A stretch of DNA of 8,596 nt from a bacterium UBP3_UBA6266 (GTDB taxonomy: Bacteria; Auribacterota; UBA6266): positions 1-8,596 of the forward strand of contig DJVC01000038.1 in NCBI GenBank assembly GCA_002440765.1, in the 5' to 3' direction. Each line of letters starts with the position of its first letter. Position 1 is the stretch's first letter. A program made the translations under genes and the position numbers. Positions 5,064-8,596 of the stretch are shown here, piece by piece. A model generated the notes under the pieces. The model was not told the DNA's origin. It did not search any database and worked only from the letters and a program-made list of their open reading frames with translations.

Positions 5064-8000
5064 ATGTCAGTAAAAACAGGGAAAGAAAGAGTTTCTTACG
5101 CCAAGCTTAAAGAGGTTATGGACCTTCCGAATCTTGTAGAGATTCAGACGAGGTCTTACACCGAATTTCTTCAGGAAGACGATCTTCCCGAAGAAAGAAA
5201 AGATTTTGGGATTCAGGCGGTTTTCAACGAAATATTTCCGTTGAAGAATTACGATGAAAGCTGCACGCTTGAATTCGTTAAATACAGGCTTGGCGTTCCG
5301 AAATACGATGAAATTGAATGCATGAGAAGGGGTTTGACTTATGAAATGCCTCTGAAAGTGACTTTCAGGCTTCATCAGGCGGGTCACGTCGAAGAAGAAG
5401 AAGTTTTTATGGGGAACCTCCCAAAGATGACTCCGAGCGGGACATTTATTGTCAACGGCGTGGAAAGAGTAGTAGTAAGCCAGCTGCACAGGTCTCCGGG
5501 CATATGTTATGAACAGGAAGCCCTTTCAAGAGGCCAGGTGATTTATTCTTTCAGAATAATTCCTTACAGGGGTTCATGGCTGGAAGTTAAATTCGACCAG
5601 AACGATTCGATATACATCTATCTTGACAGGAGTGTACGCAGGAAGAAAATCCTGGCAACAACTTTTATGAGGGCTCTCGGATACGGAACAAACGAACAAC
5701 TGCTGAACTACTTCTTCCAGACGGAAGAAGTAAAGTTTACTTCCAAAGTAAGCGACAAAGACCTGGAAGGAAGGATACTCGCAAAGAATGTTGTGGATGA
5801 AGAAGCTAAAATTACTCTTGCCAAGGCAGGGGAATCAATAAATATAAAAAATTTCAAAATGTTTAAGGAAGGGAAAATAAGCGCCATACATCTTCTTAAA
5901 GGAGCCGCAGAAAGCCATCCTGTCCTTAAAATGATTAAAAAAGACCCGACGTCTACAAAAGACGAAGCTTTGATAGAGATATTCAAGAGATTGCGCCCCG
6001 GCGATCCGGTCAACAAGGCAAATGCCGAAGGTATGATACAGCGGTTATTTGCCGATAAAAAAAGATATGACCTTGGAAGAGTCGGGAGATATAAACTTAA
6101 CAAGAAGCTGGGGTTACCCATTACCGAAGAAGAACTTTCCATAACGACCCTGAGCAACAGGGATATTGCGGAAGCTATTAAATATCTTATAGGCCTGCGC
6201 GACGGGTTGGGTCAGATAGACGACATTGACCATCTTGGGAACAGGAGAGTAAGGTCTGTCGGTGAATTGCTTGAAAATCAATTCAGAGTCGGACTTGCGA
6301 GAATGGACCGTCTGATAAAAGAAAAGATGACGTTGCATGATGCGGAAGCCGAACCGCTGACCCCGCATAATCTTGTCAGCCCGAAATCACTTTCCAGCGT
6401 TATTAAAGATTTCTTCGGCCGAAGCCAGCTTAGCCAGTTTATGGACCAGACAAATCCTTTGGCGGAACTTGCCCACAAGAGAAGGTTAAGCGCTCTCGGG
6501 CCCGGAGGTCTCAGCAGGGAAAGAGCCGGTTTTGAAGTAAGAGATATACATACGAGTCATTACGGCAGGATTTGCCCGATACAGACTCCTGAAGGACCGA
6601 ACATCGGCTTGATTTCATATTTGAGCTGTTATGCGAGGGTGAATGAATACGGATTTGTTGAAACTCCTTACAGGAAAGTTGAGAACGGAAAAGTAACCGA
6701 AAAAATAGATTATCTTACGGCTGACGAGGAAACTGATTATATTATAGCGCAGGCCAATGCGGCTATTGACGCAAAAGGAAAATTCATTAACAGTGAAGTG
6801 CTGTCCAGATGCAAAGGTGAATTCCGTACGATAGAAGCCGAAAGAGTAAATTATATGGACGTTTCCCCCAAACAGCTCGTGAGTGTCGCGGCGGGTCTTA
6901 TCCCGTTCCTTGAACACGATGACGCCAACAGGGCTTTAATGGGTTCGAATATGCAGAGACAGTCCGTGCCGCTTTTAAGCACGGTACAGCCTTTTGTCGC
7001 GACCGGGCTTGAATCCAAGGCAGCAAGGGATTCCGGAGTGATGGTCATAGCCGCAGAAGACGGAACGGTCAGTTATGTGGACGCGAATGAAGTGCATATC
7101 GGCAGCAAGGTCTACAGGCTGAAAAAATACCTGCGTTCCAATGCCGGGACTTGTTTTAACCAGACGCCTATAGTCAGGAAAGGCGAAAAAATCAAAAAAG
7201 GCGACGTTATTGCCGATGGTCCTTCCACAAGAGACGGGGAAATTGCGCTCGGAAGGAATGTGCTTTGCGCTTTTATGCCGTGGGGCGGATATAATTTCGA
7301 AGACGCGATATTGATAAGCGAAAAGATTGTAAAGGAAGATATTTACACATCCATCCATATTGAAGAATTCGAAGCAAGCGCCAGAGAAACCAAAATAGGC
7401 AAGGAGGAAATCACCAGGGATATACCGAATGTCGGCGAGGAAGCGCTTAAAAATCTCGGCGAAGACGGTATAATCAGGCTCGGAGCGGAGGTTAAGCCCG
7501 GGGATATACTTGTCGGAAAAATTACTCCCAAAAGCGAGACCGAACTTCTTCCGGAAGAAAAACTTTTAAGGGCTATTTTCGGTGAAAAAGCGGCCGATGT
7601 AAGAGATACCTCGTTACGTGTTCCTTCGGGAACGGAAGGTATTGTGATGGATGTGAAGATGTTCTCGCGCAAAGAAAAAGCGAAAAATGAAGCCGAGAAA
7701 AAAGAAGAGCGCAGAAGAACAAGGGAAATTCAGCAGAGGAAAGAGGAAAGGCTTGAAAAAGCTGAAACAGAGAAACAGGAAGCATTGAAAAACCTGCTGC
7801 TGGGTAAATCGATAAAATCGGACATTGTTGATGTTAATACGGGAGAAGTCATAATCCAGGCCGGTCAGAAGATAACAAAAAATCAGGTCACCAAACTTGA
7901 AAATCTGAAATATTCGGGCATGGATATAACCGAAGAAGACCCGGATGTCAGGATTAAAATAAAAACTATTTTTGCCAAATACGACCATGTTACAGAGGAA

Positions 8001-8596
8001 ATAATTACGGAAGAGGAAAAAGAGCTGGAACATATCAAGAAGGGTGATGAACTTGAACCGGGGGTTATAAAGCAGGTTAAGGTATATGTCGCCAGCAAGA
8101 GAAAACTTCAGGTCGGGGATAAAATGGCCGGAAGGCACGGGAACAAAGGTGTTATCGCGAAAATTCTTCCTGAAGAAGATATGCCGTTTCTTGAAGACGG
8201 GACTCCCGTTGAAATAGTTCTGAATCCTCTCGGCGTTCCTTCGAGAATGAATGTGGGGCAGGTTCTCGAAACACATCTTGGGTGGGCCGCGTCAATCCTC
8301 GGGATTAAAGTCTTGACTCCTGTTTTCGACGGCGCCAAGGAAGATGAGATACGCAGGGTTATGAAAGAAGCCAAACTGCCGGAAAGCGGCAAGATCACGT
8401 TGATTGACGGCAGAACAGGCGAAAAATTCGACCAGCAGGTAGTTGTCGGATGTATCTATATGATGAAGCTGGCTCATCTCGTGGCAGATAAAATACATGC
8501 GAGATCCGTAGGTCCTTACTCTCTCGTCACACAGCAGCCTCTTGGAGGAAAAGCACAGTTCGGAGGCCAGAGGTTCGGGGAAATGGAAGTGTGGGC
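5064..8596 (+). CDS. rpoB: DNA-directed RNA polymerase subunit beta, 3'-partial
   Basis: RpoB is one of the two large subunits that form the RNA polymerase active site. ATG 5064 follows the site AAAGGGGA (5047-5054). The frame is open for 1177 codons to the edge, where [11 protein letters not shown] is the block close to the family's C-terminus, so roughly 70-90 residues are missing. Landmarks include [21 protein letters not shown]'s region at residues 126-146, the rifampicin region [16 protein letters not shown] (450-465) with HKRR (471-474) and SALGPGG (476-482), and GYNFEDA (742-748). [12 protein letters not shown] holds K1020 and K1028, matching the active-site lysines E. coli K1065 and K1073; HAR (H1145) matches E. 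coli H1237. A charged, probably coiled-coil insertion lies at about 869-912. Rifampicin-contact residues equivalent to E. coli Q513, F514, D516, H526, R529 and S531 are retained. Arginine codons are about 61 AGR against 12 CGN by hand count. rpoC is expected next. Confidence 0.98.
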   Translation, partial: MSVKTGKERVSYAKLKEVMDLPNLVEIQTRSYTEFLQEDDLPEERKDFGIQAVFNEIFPLKNYDESCTLEFVKYRLGVPKYDEIECMRRGLTYEMPLKVTFRLHQAGHVEEEEVFMGNLPKMTPSGTFIVNGVERVVVSQLHRSPGICYEQEALSRGQVIYSFRIIPYRGSWLEVKFDQNDSIYIYLDRSVRRKKILATTFMRALGYGTNEQLLNYFFQTEEVKFTSKVSDKDLEGRILAKNVVDEEAKITLAKAGESINIKNFKMFKEGKISAIHLLKGAAESHPVLKMIKKDPTSTKDEALIEIFKRLRPGDPVNKANAEGMIQRLFADKKRYDLGRVGRYKLNKKLGLPITEEELSITTLSNRDIAEAIKYLIGLRDGLGQIDDIDHLGNRRVRSVGELLENQFRVGLARMDRLIKEKMTLHDAEAEPLTPHNLVSPKSLSSVIKDFFGRSQLSQFMDQTNPLAELAHKRRLSALGPGGLSRERAGFEVRDIHTSHYGRICPIQTPEGPNIGLISYLSCYARVNEYGFVETPYRKVENGKVTEKIDYLTADEETDYIIAQANAAIDAKGKFINSEVLSRCKGEFRTIEAERVNYMDVSPKQLVSVAAGLIPFLEHDDANRALMGSNMQRQSVPLLSTVQPFVATGLESKAARDSGVMVIAAEDGTVSYVDANEVHIGSKVYRLKKYLRSNAGTCFNQTPIVRKGEKIKKGDVIADGPSTRDGEIALGRNVLCAFMPWGGYNFEDAILISEKIVKEDIYTSIHIEEFEASARETKIGKEEITRDIPNVGEEALKNLGEDGIIRLGAEVKPGDILVGKITPKSETELLPEEKLLRAIFGEKAADVRDTSLRVPSGTEGIVMDVKMFSRKEKAKNEAEKKEERRRTREIQQRKEERLEKAETEKQEALKNLLLGKSIKSDIVDVNTGEVIIQAGQKITKNQVTKLENLKYSGMDITEEDPDVRIKIKTIFAKYDHVTEEIITEEEKELEHIKKGDELEPGVIKQVKVYVASKRKLQVGDKMAGRHGNKGVIAKILPEEDMPFLEDGTPVEIVLNPLGVPSRMNVGQVLETHLGWAASILGIKVLTPVFDGAKEDEIRRVMKEAKLPESGKITLIDGRTGEKFDQQVVVGCIYMMKLAHLVADKIHARSVGPYSLVTQQPLGGKAQFGGQRFGEMEVW

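Noticed and set aside
7614..8276. Minus-strand open frame of 220 codons opposite rpoB
   Set aside because: Its product is very rich in Phe and Leu, as expected when AAA/GAA-rich coding sequence is read backwards. It is a shadow of rpoB. The same holds for the other minus-strand frames over the ribosomal genes.
1..8596. Searched for mobile elements, CRISPR repeats, attachment sites and unknown genes
   Set aside because: Nearly every base belongs to a recognised housekeeping gene or a gap of at most about 65 bases, and no repeat array or transposase was seen.

Overview
This window is a bacterial housekeeping locus, all on the + strand. It holds the 3' part of the lipid II flippase gene murJ, then tRNA-Thr(GGU), rpmG, tRNA-Trp(CCA), secE, nusG, rplK, rplA, rplJ, rplL, and most of rpoB, which runs off the right edge. 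The order rpmG - tRNA-Trp - secE - nusG - rplKAJL - rpoB is one of the best conserved gene strings in bacteria. I see no mobile element, CRISPR array, defence gene or unknown gene, and I do not think the window hides a new system. The points of interest are small departures from the usual pattern.

Organism. The genes are clearly bacterial. A long SecE with three predicted membrane segments and RpoB wording such as [12 protein letters not shown] and [16 protein letters not shown] suggest a diderm lineage, possibly of the PVC or Omnitrophota sort. I cannot name the phylum from sequence reading alone, and this is a weak inference.

Layout. Positions 1-1407 are murJ, with its N-terminus outside the window. 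A near-consensus extended -10 promoter (1413-1441) sits 6 bp behind the murJ stop and should start a transcript just before tRNA-Thr (1460-1532). From there the genes are tightly packed: rpmG (1596-1772), tRNA-Trp (1780-1855, CCA encoded), secE (1902-2321), nusG (2331-2861), rplK (2883-3308), rplA (3305-4003, overlapping rplK by 4 bases), rplJ (4022-4540), rplL (4556-5008) and rpoB (5064 to the edge). I see no rho-independent terminator, so the simplest reading is one long transcript from tRNA-Thr into rpoB. No gap between genes exceeds about 65 bases. A tuf gene, often found just upstream of this string, is absent here and murJ occupies that place.

How the genes work together. The transcript joins two tRNAs, five proteins of the 50S ribosome (L33, L11, L1, L10, L7/L12), the translocon subunit SecE, the elongation factor NusG and the RNA polymerase beta subunit. 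L11, L10 and L7/L12 form the GTPase-associated stalk. NusG binds RNA polymerase and can link it to the leading ribosome. MurJ works separately, in cell wall synthesis.

A caution. murJ and rpmG prefer CGN arginine codons, and rpmG prefers AAG for lysine. The genes from nusG onward, above all rpoB, strongly prefer AGA/AGG and AAA. The change falls near tRNA-Trp and secE. It may reflect gene transfer, patchy base composition or a false join in an assembly, and should be checked before this window is used as one genome's sequence.
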